A stretch of DNA of 64,000 bases from Halalkalicoccus tibetensis (GTDB taxonomy: Archaea; Halobacteriota; Halobacteria; Halobacteriales; Halalkalicoccaceae). Numbering within the stretch: position 1 is the stretch's first letter; the number at the start of each line of letters is the position of its first letter. The notes under the pieces were generated by a model, which saw nothing but the letters and a program-made list of their open reading frames with translations, did no database searches and was not told where the DNA came from. The DNA lies in the NCBI RefSeq assembly GCF_037996645.1, contig NZ_JBBMXV010000003.1, positions 248,001 through 312,000 on the forward strand, written 5' to 3'. Both the position numbers and the translations under genes were made by a program. Positions 26,006 through 35,010 of the stretch are shown piece by piece.

Positions 26006-26710
26006 TCAGGAGAGCTGTGGCAGCTTGCTCTCCGGGGCGATCTCGTCCCAGCTCACCCGCCCGCGATCGAGGACGCAGTCGGGATCGAGCGCCGGGTCGT
26101 CGAGCACCGTCGCTGCGGTGAAGATCGGCCCGCGTAGCTCCCCCGGCTCGACGTCGGCGACGGGCGTCGCGCCCGGTCCGGTCGCCGACCCGGCGACGAT
26201 CCGTCCGACGTGGCCGAACGCCTCGTGTGGCCCGCAGTGGAAGTCGTAGACCCCCTCCTCCTCGAACGTGTAGAGCCAGTAGGCCCCGCCCGCGAGCACC
26301 GGCGAGGAGAACGGCGGAACGCCGTCGGGGACCCGCTGGGTCATCCCCGGCGCCGGGTGGTAGGCCGTCACCGAGCGATGGGGCGTCGTGAGGTCGAACC
26401 GGACGGTGTCGCCCGGCTCGATGGCCAGCCCCGTCGGCTCGAAGTAGAACTCCGGTATCTCCCCGCCCTCCCGGGGCCGGATCAGCGCCTCGACCGTGTG
26501 ATCGACCCCGACCGGCGCCTCGACGTCCGCCTCCAGCGCGCTGAACCCGAAGACCGGATGGATGCCGTCGCCGGAGATCAGCTCGGCCGGGGGCCCCTCC
26601 TGGCCCGCCGATGCCGTGGTCCCCAGCCCCACGAGCACGGTCCTCGCCCCGAGCGCCCGCAGCACCTGTCGCCGTTCGGTTCTCCCGCCAGTCAACTGGC
26701 TGTCACACAT
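26006..26710 (-). CDS. Exported cupredoxin (halocyanin-like) with His in place of the axial Met
   Basis: A 234-residue precursor. RTERRQVLRALGART is a twin-arginine-like signal and implies export. The cupredoxin domain has the first copper His at 111 (TTPHRSV) and the Cys-His pair in HCGPHEAFGHVG: Cys159, His162 and, four residues on, His167. Plastocyanins and halocyanins have Met at that last position. It should be a blue-copper-type electron carrier with an altered site. The ATG at 26710 is chosen over 26752 because it places the twin Arg at the usual distance. Confidence 0.8.
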   Translation of the reverse strand: MCDSQLTGGRTERRQVLRALGARTVLVGLGTTASAGQEGPPAELISGDGIHPVFGFSALEADVEAPVGVDHTVEALIRPREGGEIPEFYFEPTGLAIEPGDTVRFDLTTPHRSVTAYHPAPGMTQRVPDGVPPFSSPVLAGGAYWLYTFEEEGVYDFHCGPHEAFGHVGRIVAGSATGPGATPVADVEPGELRGPIFTAATVLDDPALDPDCVLDRGRVSWDEIAPESKLPQLS

Positions 26711-26801
26711 GGCCAGAGACCTCTCTACGCGTAGTAAATCAACATTTATCACGAATGGACCACGCGTAACGTATCGGTCGAAACGGTCGTCTACCGATAG
26801 T

Positions 26802-27692
26802 TCACTCGACGAGCGCTATCGAGACCTCCTCGTCGGCGGCCTCGCTCCAGGAGTGCTCGGGCTCCCAGCTGAGGGTTTCGCGGGCTTTCTCCGTCGAGAA
26901 GGCCGCCTCGTCGCCCGAGAGATCGCACTGCTCGGGAAGCTCCCCGAAGAACTCCTTGATCGCCTCCGTGGTCGGGCGGTCGAGGTAGTTCTCGTCGGCG
27001 ACCGCGAGGAACGCCTCGTGGCCCGAGAGGTCGCTTTCGAGCGCCGCGACGACCATTCCGGCCACGTCCCGCGCGTCGACGTACGACCAGAAGTTGCCCG
27101 CGCCGTCGGCGAGGTCACGGCCCTCCCGGCAGTGGTACTGCCCCGGAGCCTGGATCCACGAGGGGCGGATCGAGGCGACCGGGACGTCGTATCAGCGGGC
27201 GACGGACTTCCCGACCTCCTCGCCGACGACCTTCGAGAGCCCGTAAGGGTCCTCCGGGCGAAGCGGGTGTTCCTCGGTGATCGGCAGGGAGTCGGGCAGG
27301 AACGGCTCCGCCGCGAAGGGGAACCCGTAGGTGCTCTCGCTGGAGGCCCAGACGATCCTCGCGCCCACCTTTCCGGCCGCCGTGAGGGTGTGATACGTGC
27401 TCATGGCGTTCGTCTCGAAGACCCGTCCCTCGGGGTGGCGCGTCGGGGAGGGATAGGCCGCGAAGTGGACGACGGCCTCGGGGTCGAACTCGGCCATCAG
27501 GTCGAGCGCCTCGGCGCGCTCGGTCAGGTCGGCCTCGCGGAACTCGATTCCCTCTTTCCCCTGGGCCTGCCAGCCCGGATGCGAGAGGTCGACGCAGACG
27601 ACTCGCCAGCCCTCGCGCGCCAGTCGGTCGACGACCCATCTCCCCGCGTGACCCAGCCCCCCGGTGACGATCGCGACGTTTCCGTTCTTCAT
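26802..27692 (-). pseudogene. NAD-dependent epimerase/dehydratase interrupted by an in-frame TGA
   Basis: The frame from ATG at 27692 encodes an extended SDR (IVTGGLGHAGRWVVD, then FAAYPSP, SSESTYGF and the YGLSK catalytic pair). It reaches SVAR and then TGA at 27194-27192. The same frame continues at once with YDVPVASIRPSWIQAPGQY and runs to a normal stop at 26802. Family members usually have Arg at this spot, so a single CGA-to-TGA change explains it. Full length would be about 296 residues. Either a recent nonsense mutation or a sequencing error. Confidence 0.85.
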
Positions 27693-27795
27693 AGTTTCCG
27701 CTTCGGGCTCCGGGGCGCCGTCACAAAGCGTTACGGACGGCGGTGTCGTGAGCGAAATACTCAACCCTTTAGATGTTCGGGACCGTAACGCGGGT

Positions 27796-28671
27796 ATGCA
27801 GTGGCAAACGGACTGGGGTCTGCGCGGCCGAATGGTCTTCACCGGCTTCCTGCTGTTCGCCCTCTACATCGTGTTCGCGGGGCTGTTGGTCGCGTACTTC
27901 GGCAACATCGTCCCCATGCTCGTCATGCTGGGCGGGTTCTCGCTGGTGCAGTACTACTTCAGCGACACCCTCGCGCTCAAGAGCATGGGCGCGCGAACGG
28001 TGGACGAGAACGAGTATCCCGAGCTCCACGACACGATCACGCGCCTCTCGCGGCAGGCCGACCTGCCCAAGCCGACGGTTGCAGTGACGGACTCGCGGGT
28101 GCCAAACGCCTTCGCGGCCGGACGTAACCAGAAGAACGCCACCGTCTGCGTTACTACTGGTATCCTGCAGGCGCTCTCCGAGGAGGAGCTGGAGGGCGTG
28201 CTCGCCCACGAGCTGGCCCACATCAAGAACCGCGACGTGATGGTCATGACCATCGCCTCGTTCCTCTCGACGCTCGCCTTCATCGTCGTGCGCTGGGGCT
28301 GGCTGTTCAGCGGCGGCGGCGACGCGCGCAACCAGGCGCCCGTCTGGGTGGCGATCCTCGTCTCGCTGGTGGTCTGGGTGATCAGCTTCCTGCTCATTCG
28401 TGCGCTCTCGCGCTACCGTGAGTACAGCGCGGATCGGGGCGCAGCGATGATCACCGGCAAACCGAGCGCCCTCGCGAGCGCCCTGATGACCATCTCCGGG
28501 CGCATGGACAAGGTGCCAAAGGAGGACATGCGCGAGCAGGCCGAGATGAACGCGTTCTTCATCATCCCGATCCGCTCGGGCTTCATCGGCAAGATCGCGA
28601 GCACCCACCCATCGACCGAGAACCGCATCGAGAAACTCCGCGACCTCGAACGCGAGCTCGAGACGGCCTGA
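27796..28671 (+). CDS. htpX: HtpX-family membrane zinc metalloprotease
   Basis: A 291-residue M48-family protease of the cytoplasmic membrane. Two N-terminal helices (residues ~15-55), the zinc site HELAH at 138-142, a second helix pair, and the third ligand Glu209 in YREYSADRGAA are all present. HtpX degrades misfolded membrane proteins. The genes that follow on the same strand are a SHOCT-domain membrane protein and PspAB, the partners known from actinobacterial and archaeal Psp-type stress modules. The ATG at 27796 is chosen because it places the start just before the conserved WGLRGRM segment. Confidence 0.93.
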   Translation: MQWQTDWGLRGRMVFTGFLLFALYIVFAGLLVAYFGNIVPMLVMLGGFSLVQYYFSDTLALKSMGARTVDENEYPELHDTITRLSRQADLPKPTVAVTDSRVPNAFAAGRNQKNATVCVTTGILQALSEEELEGVLAHELAHIKNRDVMVMTIASFLSTLAFIVVRWGWLFSGGGDARNQAPVWVAILVSLVVWVISFLLIRALSRYREYSADRGAAMITGKPSALASALMTISGRMDKVPKEDMREQAEMNAFFIIPIRSGFIGKIASTHPSTENRIEKLRDLERELETA

Positions 28672-28725
28672 TCGACGACGGGATCGGGAGAAACGTTTTG
28701 TTCGTCGACTGCCATCTACGTCTGG

Positions 28726-29118
28726 ATGAGCCTCGGAACCTGGGCCAAGGAAAACCCGATCTTGGCGATCGTGGCGATCGTCTTCGGTGCCGGTATCCTC
28801 ACCACGGGGATGGTGTTCGGGACCGGCCTGCTGATCGTTCTCGCGGCCGAGGCGCCGTTCGTGCTGCTCGTTCTGTTGTTCGTCGCGCTTCTGGCCGTCG
28901 GTCTCGCCGTCCGATCGGGGCTGGCGCTCGGTGGCGAGGACGAGGAGGACGAGGAACTCGATCCGTTGACCGAGCTCGAGCGACGATACGTCCGCGGCGA
29001 GATCACCGAGGAGGAGTTCGAACACCGCCTCTCGACGCTTCTGGACGCCGAGGAACGGGCGGGGCGGGACGCCGAGCTCGAAGCCGGCCACGAGTACGCG
29101 CTCGAAACCGAGCGGTAG
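28726..29118 (+). CDS. SHOCT-domain membrane protein
   Basis: A 130-residue protein: two adjacent hydrophobic segments (residues ~12-65), an acidic linker, then DPLTELERRYVRGEITEEEFEHRL, which is a SHOCT domain. SHOCT domains are short oligomerisation or anchoring modules at protein ends. The position between htpX and pspAB suggests it helps assemble or anchor that membrane-stress complex; this is inference. The gene starts 54 bases after htpX. Confidence 0.85.
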   Translation: MSLGTWAKENPILAIVAIVFGAGILTTGMVFGTGLLIVLAAEAPFVLLVLLFVALLAVGLAVRSGLALGGEDEEDEELDPLTELERRYVRGEITEEEFEHRLSTLLDAEERAGRDAELEAGHEYALETER

Positions 29119-29157
29119 GCCGGCGAGCCTTTGTATCGCGGGGGACATGCAGTCGAC

Positions 29158-29763
29158 ATGGGCTTCATGGACACCGTCCGCGCCATCTTCGGCAACAGCG
29201 CGGAGCACGACGCCACGCGCGAGGCCGACCCCGAGGACCTCTTCGGGATGAGCACGGCCTACATGACGATGGAGGCGGACCTCGACTACCCCAACGAGGG
29301 GACCGCCGCGCTCTGTTTCTCGAGCGTCGACAGCACCGACTTCGAGGACACCCTCCGGGAGGTCCGGGACATCCTCGAGGCCGGCGAGGCGGAGACCGGC
29401 ACCGGCGCCTCGATCCGCATGGACCAACAGGGCTACCACTGGGTCGTCCTCGAGGACTCGGACCCGGAGGACCTCGTCACCAGCATCCACTTCGCGGCCG
29501 ACACGTTCATCGAGCGGGGCTACGGCTCGCGGCTGCTGGCGGCGCTGTTCGCCTTCGAGAACGACTCGCGGCACGTCTACTGGGTGTACTCCTTCCGTCG
29601 CGGCGCCTACTACCCCTTCGCGCCCGAGCGCGGGCGCGAGCGCGATCAGTCGACCGAGTTCAAGCTCCAGAGCGTGCTCGACGGCGAGCTCGGCGTCGAG
29701 GACGACACCTCCTACTGGTATCCGATGTGGCCCGACTCGCCGCGCAAGCATCCCTGGGAGTGA
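29158..29763 (+). CDS. pspAB: PspA-associated protein PspAB
   Basis: A 201-residue soluble protein with N-terminal MGFMDTVRAIFGNS, central GTGASIRMDQQGYHWVVLED and C-terminal SYWYPMWPDSPRKHPWE. It matches the PspAB family found next to HtpX in actinobacteria and archaea. The proposed role is regulation of HtpX or of PspA-type membrane repair. The ATG at 29158 gives the family N-terminus; the frame is open 27 bases further upstream. Confidence 0.85.
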   Translation: MGFMDTVRAIFGNSAEHDATREADPEDLFGMSTAYMTMEADLDYPNEGTAALCFSSVDSTDFEDTLREVRDILEAGEAETGTGASIRMDQQGYHWVVLEDSDPEDLVTSIHFAADTFIERGYGSRLLAALFAFENDSRHVYWVYSFRRGAYYPFAPERGRERDQSTEFKLQSVLDGELGVEDDTSYWYPMWPDSPRKHPWE

Positions 29764-29884
29764 GCGCCCCCGATACGCCTTGAACGCTCGGTCCGATCCG
29801 CATCGATCCCCACGCCCGCATGCATCTTCACTTCCACCACCCTGTTAACGAGACTTTATACGGGTATGGGAACAAGGGAGGAGT

Positions 29885-30919
29885 ATGGCAGCAGAACCAG
29901 ACCTCGAAGACCTCCCCGGCGTCGGCCCCGCAACCGCGGAGAAGCTCATCGACAACGGTTACGACTCCTACACCGGGCTCGCGGTCGCGAGCCCCGCGGA
30001 GCTCTCGAACACCGCGGACGTCGGCGAGTCGAGCGCGGCGGACATCATCCGCGCCGCCCGCGAGGCCGCGGACGTCGGCGGCTTCGAGACCGGCTCGTCG
30101 GTGCTCGAACGCCGCGAGCGCATCGGCAAGCTCTCCTGGCAGGTCCCCGAGGTCGACGAGATGCTCGGCGGCGGCGTCGAGACCCAGTCGATCACGGAGG
30201 TCTACGGGGAGTTCGGTGCCGGCAAGTCCCAGGTCACCCACCAGCTCGCGGTGAACGTCCAGCTACCCAGCGAGCAGGGCGGCCTCGAGGGCAGCGCGAT
30301 CTTCATCGACAGCGAGGACACCTTCCGCCCCGAGCGGATCGACGACATGGTCCGCGGGCTCGAGGACGACGTCCTCGAGGCGATGCTCGCCGACCGCGAG
30401 ATCGAGGGCGGCGCGGGCGACGAGGCCGCGCTCGACGCGCTCGTCGAGGACGTTCTGGACAAGATCCACGTCGCGAAGGCGTTCAACTCCAACCACCAGA
30501 TGTTGCTGGCCGAGAAGGCAAAGGAGCTCGTCGCCGACAACGAGGACTCCGAGTGGCCCGTCCGACTGGTCTGTGTCGACTCGCTGACCGCACACTTCCG
30601 CGCGGAGTACGTCGGCCGTGGCCAGCTCGCGGAACGCCAGCAGAAGCTCAACAAACACCTCCACGACCTCTCGCGGATCGCCGACCTCTACAACACCGCG
30701 ATCCTCGTGACCAACCAGGTCGCCTCGAACCCCGACTCGTTCTTCGGCGACCCGACCCAGCCCATCGGCGGGAACATCCTCGGCCACAAGTCGACCTTCC
30801 GGATGTATCTGCGCAAATCGAAGGGCAACAAGCGGATCGTCCGCCTCGTCGACGCGCCGAACCTCGCCGACGGCGAGTCGGTCATGCGCGTCGAGGGCGC
30901 CGGTCTGAAGCCCGAGTAA
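29885..30919 (+). CDS. radA: DNA repair and recombination protein RadA
   Basis: A 344-residue archaeal RecA/Rad51-family recombinase. The N-terminal helix-hairpin-helix domain ([13 protein letters not shown]) binds DNA. The ATPase core has Walker [10 protein letters not shown] and Walker [12 protein letters not shown], and the polymerisation and L2 regions follow. It forms filaments on single-stranded DNA and drives strand exchange. AT-rich TTTATAC at about 29854-29860 is a good TATA box about 25-30 bases before the ATG. Confidence 0.97.
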   Translation: MAAEPDLEDLPGVGPATAEKLIDNGYDSYTGLAVASPAELSNTADVGESSAADIIRAAREAADVGGFETGSSVLERRERIGKLSWQVPEVDEMLGGGVETQSITEVYGEFGAGKSQVTHQLAVNVQLPSEQGGLEGSAIFIDSEDTFRPERIDDMVRGLEDDVLEAMLADREIEGGAGDEAALDALVEDVLDKIHVAKAFNSNHQMLLAEKAKELVADNEDSEWPVRLVCVDSLTAHFRAEYVGRGQLAERQQKLNKHLHDLSRIADLYNTAILVTNQVASNPDSFFGDPTQPIGGNILGHKSTFRMYLRKSKGNKRIVRLVDAPNLADGESVMRVEGAGLKPE

Positions 30920-30979
30920 TCCTGTTCCTTTTCCGGTCCCCGCCGACGAATACGTGAACCCGCGGCCCCTTCACGGGGT

Positions 30980-31297
30980 ATGGCCCACGAGATCACCCTG
31001 GAGTGGCCCGACGACCGCGAGGAAGCGTTTCCGGTCGAGGAGAACGAGACGGTCCTCGAGGCCGCGGCCCGGGCGGGGATCCGGCTCCCCTACGACTGCC
31101 GGAGCGGGACCTGTGCGGAGTGTGTCGGACAGGTCTTGGAGGGACGTATCGAACACAGGGGAATGCCGCGCGCACTTGAGCGGAGCGACCTAAAGGATGG
31201 GTATGCGCTCCTGTGTATCGCCGTTCCACACGCGGACTGTCGGATCAGAACCGGCTCGCGGCTCAAGGCCGAGCTCGGGTCGAGCCCCTGGGGTTAG
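30980..31297 (+). CDS. 2Fe-2S plant-type ferredoxin
   Basis: A 105-residue electron carrier with the ligand pattern DCRSGTCAECVG (C-x4-C-x2-C) and the fourth Cys in ALLCIAV. It lacks the long acidic insertion of the main haloarchaeal ferredoxin and is closer to short 2Fe-2S domains of reductases. It could supply electrons to cluster assembly by the adjacent SufU. The stop overlaps convergent sufU by four bases. Confidence 0.9.
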   Translation: MAHEITLEWPDDREEAFPVEENETVLEAAARAGIRLPYDCRSGTCAECVGQVLEGRIEHRGMPRALERSDLKDGYALLCIAVPHADCRIRTGSRLKAELGSSPWG

Positions 31298-31713
31298 TCC
31301 TCGGTCGTCGTCTTATCGAGGTCCTTCTCGCCCTGATGGATCTCCGCACCGTCCTGGACCACTTTCTCGGCGAGCACCGCACACTTGATCCGCATCGGGC
31401 TGATCTCGATGCCGAGCATCTCGGTGATGTCGTCCCGATCCATCTCGGCGAGCTCCTCTAAGTTCATGCCCGGTAGTTCCTGGGTCAGCAGGCTCGCACT
31501 GGCCTGGCTGATCGCACAGCCGTCGCCGGAGAAGGCGACGTACTCGATGGTCTCGCCGTCCTCGGCGAGCACGACGTCGACCCGGATCTCGTCGCCACAC
31601 ATCGGGTTCTCCCCGACGTGCGAGAAGCTGGGATCCTCGAGCTCCCCGTAGTTCCGGGGGTTCTTGTAGTGATCGAGGATCTGCTCGCGGTACATGTCCG
31701 ATCCCATGCTCAT
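31294..31713 (-). CDS. sufU: SufU-type iron-sulfur cluster assembly protein
   Basis: A 139-residue NifU-N/SufU homologue. The zinc/cluster ligands are in NPMCGDEIRV (Cys, Asp), GDGCAISQAS and RIKCAVLAE. SufU proteins accept sulfur from SufS and either scaffold the cluster or act as a zinc-dependent sulfurtransferase. SufS is encoded two genes away on the same strand. The ATG at 31713 matches the family N-terminus (YREQILDHYKNPRN). Confidence 0.93.
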   Translation of the reverse strand: MSMGSDMYREQILDHYKNPRNYGELEDPSFSHVGENPMCGDEIRVDVVLAEDGETIEYVAFSGDGCAISQASASLLTQELPGMNLEELAEMDRDDITEMLGIEISPMRIKCAVLAEKVVQDGAEIHQGEKDLDKTTTED

Positions 31714-31758
31714 AGTGGAACCGAGTACGGGAGTGGCCGGCAAAAGGGTTCCGCAGGG

Positions 31759-32979
31759 CTATCTGAGGGCGTACAGCGAGCCGTCCGTGCTGCCGACGTA
31801 GAGGCTCCCGTCGACCACGGCCGGCGAGGAGAACGTTACCTCGCCGATCGGGACGCTCCACTCGTTGGTCCCCTCGGCGCCGTCGAGCGCGTAGACGACC
31901 CCTTCCCGATTGGCGACGAACACCCGATCGCCGGCGACGGTCGGCGAGGACCAGACCTCCGCGCCGGTCTGGAAGCGCCACTGCTCGCTCCCGTCGCCGA
32001 CGTCGAGCGCGTAGACCGCCCCGTCGCGGTTCGCGCCATAGACGACCCCGTCCGCGACCGCCGGCCCCGAGCCCGTCCAGTCGCCGGTCTCGAGGCGCCA
32101 GCGCTCCGCGCCGGTTTCGGAATCGAGCGCGTGGAGCACCCCGCCCCTGTCGCCGACCAGGGCCGTCCCCTCGGAGACGGCGGCCGGCCCCTCGAACTCC
32201 CCGGCCCCGTCGACGCTCCACAGCTCCTCGCCGGTCTCGGCGTCCAGCGCGTAGAACGTCCCGTCGAAGCTCCCGACGAAGACGCGTCCCTCCGAGACGG
32301 CGGGACTGGCGACGACCTCCGCGCCGGTCTCGACCTGCCACTCGTTCTCCCCGAGCGCGTAGACGAACCCGTCGTCCGCGCCGACGTAGACGGTCCCGTC
32401 GACGATCGCCGGCGAGGAGCCCACGTCGCCGCCGGTTGCGAAGGAGCCTGCCTCCTCGCCGCTCTCGCGATCGAGCGCGTGAACCGTATCGGCGAACCCA
32501 CCGACGTACGCGAACTTGCCCTCGACGGTGACCGACGAGAAGGCGTTCCCCCCGGTGTCGAACGACCAGTTCTCCTCGCCCGATCCGGCGTCGAGCGCGT
32601 AGAGCGTCTCGTCGTAACTCCCGACGTAGACGGTCCCGTCGGCGACCGTCGGCGAGGCGTAGATCGCCCCGTCCGTGTCGGACGTCCAGGCGACCTCGGG
32701 GTCGTCGGGACCGCTCGATCCGGGCTGGTGGCCCGTGTTCTCCGGGTCCGCTCGGTAGGTCGGCCAGTCCTCCATCCCTTCCCCGCCGTCTTCTTCGTCC
32801 TCTTCCTCGCCGTTATCGAGCGGCTCTTCCTCCTCGTCCCCGGGTTCGTCTTCGGATGGATCGCCGTTCTCGCCGGTAGCGTCATCCCCGTCGTCGGTAC
32901 AGCCCGCGAGGCCACAGAACGCACCGGTCCCGAGCGTGTAGAGCAGCCGCCGCCGTCCCGCGTCCGGACTCCCGTCCAT
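31759..32979 (-). CDS. Tat lipoprotein with PQQ-type beta-propeller repeats
   Basis: A 406-residue precursor. The N-terminus has RRRLLYTLGTG and the lipobox LAGC, then a ~45-residue acidic spacer. The rest consists of about eight repeats of the form SSPTVADGTVYVGSYDETLYALDAGSGEE, the blade signature of PQQ-like/BamB-like propellers. Lacking dehydrogenase residues, it is probably a surface-anchored scaffold or ligand-binding protein. It sits between sufU and sufS without an obvious functional link. Confidence 0.88.
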   Translation of the reverse strand: MDGSPDAGRRRLLYTLGTGAFCGLAGCTDDGDDATGENGDPSEDEPGDEEEEPLDNGEEEDEEDGGEGMEDWPTYRADPENTGHQPGSSGPDDPEVAWTSDTDGAIYASPTVADGTVYVGSYDETLYALDAGSGEENWSFDTGGNAFSSVTVEGKFAYVGGFADTVHALDRESGEEAGSFATGGDVGSSPAIVDGTVYVGADDGFVYALGENEWQVETGAEVVASPAVSEGRVFVGSFDGTFYALDAETGEELWSVDGAGEFEGPAAVSEGTALVGDRGGVLHALDSETGAERWRLETGDWTGSGPAVADGVVYGANRDGAVYALDVGDGSEQWRFQTGAEVWSSPTVAGDRVFVANREGVVYALDGAEGTNEWSVPIGEVTFSSPAVVDGSLYVGSTDGSLYALR

Positions 32980-33074
32980 GGCACGGCACTCACGCCGAGC
33001 GGCCCTGAGCGTTTCGATCAGTCCGCCACACGACGAAAGGTGGACACTAAGCACTCCGGCCCTCTATCGCCGGT

Positions 33075-33269
33075 ATGGACTCAGATATCGACTTCGCCCG
33101 TGCGAAACGCCTCAGGCGATTGGTGTTCGGGTTGGCCGCCCTGTTCCTCGTCGCCCTCACCGTCGGAACGAGCCTCGTTTTCGCGGGCTATCCGGGATTC
33201 GGCATTACGCTGGTCGCCCTCAGCCCGCTCGCGCTCGTCGCTGCCGGAGTCCTGCTGTATCGGGGCTGA
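33075..33269 (+). CDS. Small two-helix membrane protein
   Basis: A 64-residue protein: a charged N-terminus (MDSDIDFARAKRLRR) then two hydrophobic segments separated by YPGFG. No family is recognised. It lies alone between convergent and divergent neighbours, with AT-poor upstream sequence. Function unknown. Confidence 0.6.
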   Translation: MDSDIDFARAKRLRRLVFGLAALFLVALTVGTSLVFAGYPGFGITLVALSPLALVAAGVLLYRG

Positions 33270-33285
33270 GACCGACCCCTCCTGG

Positions 33286-33424
33286 GAACGTTCGCCTACG
33301 CGAACAGCTGGCGCGCCTCACCGGAGCGACTACGTCGCTCCGAGCGTTCGCTCGCTTCGCTCGCGAACACGTCGACCGCCGATCCCCTTTCGTGAACGTT
33401 CGCTTACGCGAACAGCTGGCGCGC
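33286..33424. repeat. Duplicated end of sufS with hairpins between the copies
   Basis: Thirty-one bases at 33286-33316 recur at 33394-33424 with one mismatch. The right-hand copy holds the real sufS stop and its last codons (QLFA). The left-hand copy would encode the same end with TAG instead of TAA. Between them are GGAGCGAC-TAC-GTCGCTCC (33323-33341, perfect 8-bp stem) and GTTCGC ... GCGAAC (33346-33368). The hairpins could serve in sufS transcript ending. Confidence 0.65.
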
Positions 33425-34651
33425 GTCGTCGACCGCCTCGACCAGCCGATCGACCTCCTCGCGGGTGTTGTAGAGGTAGAAGGAGGCCCGCGCGGAGGCC
33501 GCCGTCCCGAGCTTGTCGTGCAGCGGCTGGGTGCAGTGATCGCCCGCCCGGATCGCCACGGCGTGGTCGTTCATGATCGAGGCCAGGTCGTGGGCGTGAA
33601 CGCTATCGAGGTTGAAGCCGATGAGCCCGCCGCGGTTCCCCGCCTCCTTCGGCCCGTAGACCTCGATGTCGTCGAACTCCGAAAGTCGATCGAGGGCGTA
33701 CTCGGTGAGCCACTCCTCGTGGGCCTGAATCCGCTCCATACCGATTTCCTCGAGGTACTCCACCGCCTGCTCGAGAGCGATCCCCTGGGCGATCAGCGGC
33801 GTGCCGGCCTCGTACTTCCAGGGGAGGTCGTTCCAGGTCGACTCCTCGTAGGTGACCTTGCGGATCATCTCGCCGCCGTAGAGGAACGGCTCCATCGCCT
33901 CGAGGATTGCCTTCTTCCCGTAGAGACAGCCGATCCCGGTGGGACCGGCCATCTTGTGGCCCGAGAAGGCGTAGAAGTCGGCGTCGATCGCCTCGACGTC
34001 GACGGGGCGGTTCGGGACGGCCTGCGCGCCGTCGACGAAGATCAGCGAGTCGTTCTCGTGGGCCAGATCGGCGAGCTCCCCGACGGGGTTGATCGTGCCG
34101 AGCGCGTTCGAGACGTGCACGACGGAGACCATCCGGGTGTCCTCGCCGATCAGCTCGCGGGCGTGGTCCATGTCGAGCTCGCCCCCCTCGGTGACCTCGA
34201 TATACCTGACCTCGGCGCCCGTCCGCTTCGCGATCTGCTGCCAGGTCACCAGCGAGGCGTGGTGCTCCATCTCGGTCAGCACGACCTCGTCACCCTCTCC
34301 GAGTTCGTTCAGGCCCCAGGCGTAGGCGACGAGGTTCTCGGCCTCGGTGGTGTTCTTCGTGAACACCATCTCCTCGCGCCCGCCCGAAGCGCCGACGAAC
34401 TCGGCCACGGTGTCGTGGGCCTCCTCGTAGGCGATGGAGGCCTCCTGGCTGAGGTGGTGGATCCCGCGGTGAACGTTGGCGTTGGTCTCGCGGTAGTAGT
34501 CCGCGATCGCGTCGATCACCGGCTCGGGCGTCTGCGTGGTGGCGGCGTTGTCGAGGTAGACCAGCTGGTTGCCGTCGAACTCCCGTTCGAGGATCGGGAA
34601 CTCCCCCCGGATCCGTTCGACGTCGAGCGGCGCGGATTCCTGAATGCCCAT
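33404..34651 (-). CDS. sufS: SufS-type cysteine desulfurase
   Basis: A 415-residue PLP enzyme that releases sulfur from cysteine for Fe-S cluster assembly. Visible features are LDNAATTQTP, the HHASLVTW motif, the PLP lysine in SGHKMAGPTG and the catalytic Cys loop RAGDHCTQPLH. These are group II (SufS) characters. SufU, its sulfur acceptor, is encoded about 1.7 kb downstream on the same strand. A partial duplicate of its 3' end lies just beyond the stop. Confidence 0.96.
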   Translation of the reverse strand: MGIQESAPLDVERIRGEFPILEREFDGNQLVYLDNAATTQTPEPVIDAIADYYRETNANVHRGIHHLSQEASIAYEEAHDTVAEFVGASGGREEMVFTKNTTEAENLVAYAWGLNELGEGDEVVLTEMEHHASLVTWQQIAKRTGAEVRYIEVTEGGELDMDHARELIGEDTRMVSVVHVSNALGTINPVGELADLAHENDSLIFVDGAQAVPNRPVDVEAIDADFYAFSGHKMAGPTGIGCLYGKKAILEAMEPFLYGGEMIRKVTYEESTWNDLPWKYEAGTPLIAQGIALEQAVEYLEEIGMERIQAHEEWLTEYALDRLSEFDDIEVYGPKEAGNRGGLIGFNLDSVHAHDLASIMNDHAVAIRAGDHCTQPLHDKLGTAASARASFYLYNTREEVDRLVEAVDDARQLFA

Positions 34652-34719
34652 TGCTAGATGGGTAGGCTTCGAGGGAGAACATTCCTTCGGTCCGCACGGG
34701 GCGGCGTAACCGCGATCCG

Positions 34720-35010
34720 TTACATCCGCAGGAACTGCGCGTGAGGGACCCCGTCGATGTCGAGGACGTTCGCCTCCTCGACGTGGCCCCGATCGATGGC
34801 GAGGGAGACCGATCGCTCGCCGACGAGGTTGCCCACGCTCGCGCGCGCGAGCGTCGTCGCGACCCGCTCCTCGCCGGCCTCCTCGCCGCCGTAGAACTCC
34901 TCGGTCACCGTGATCGAAACCTCGCCGTTCTCGAAGGTCTCGCCCAGGACGTCGCGATCGCAGACCGAAACCAACAGCCCTTTCGGGGTCTCGCGCTCCG
35001 TGAGGATCAT
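34720..35010 (-). CDS. DUF424 family protein
   Basis: A 96-residue archaeal protein with GLLVSVCDRDVLGETF, EFYGGE and NLVGERSVSLAI. It matches DUF424, a small conserved archaeal family often found beside translation genes; function unsettled. Its start overlaps the stop of the upstream TPR gene by ATGA, so the two are translationally coupled. Confidence 0.85.
   Translation of the reverse strand: MILTERETPKGLLVSVCDRDVLGETFENGEVSITVTEEFYGGEEAGEERVATTLARASVGNLVGERSVSLAIDRGHVEEANVLDIDGVPHAQFLRM

Noticed and set aside
27192-27194. UGA recoding (selenocysteine) in the epimerase
   Set aside because: Haloarchaea are not known to use selenocysteine, the expected residue is Arg rather than Cys, and no SECIS-like element is apparent. 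A nonsense change is simpler.
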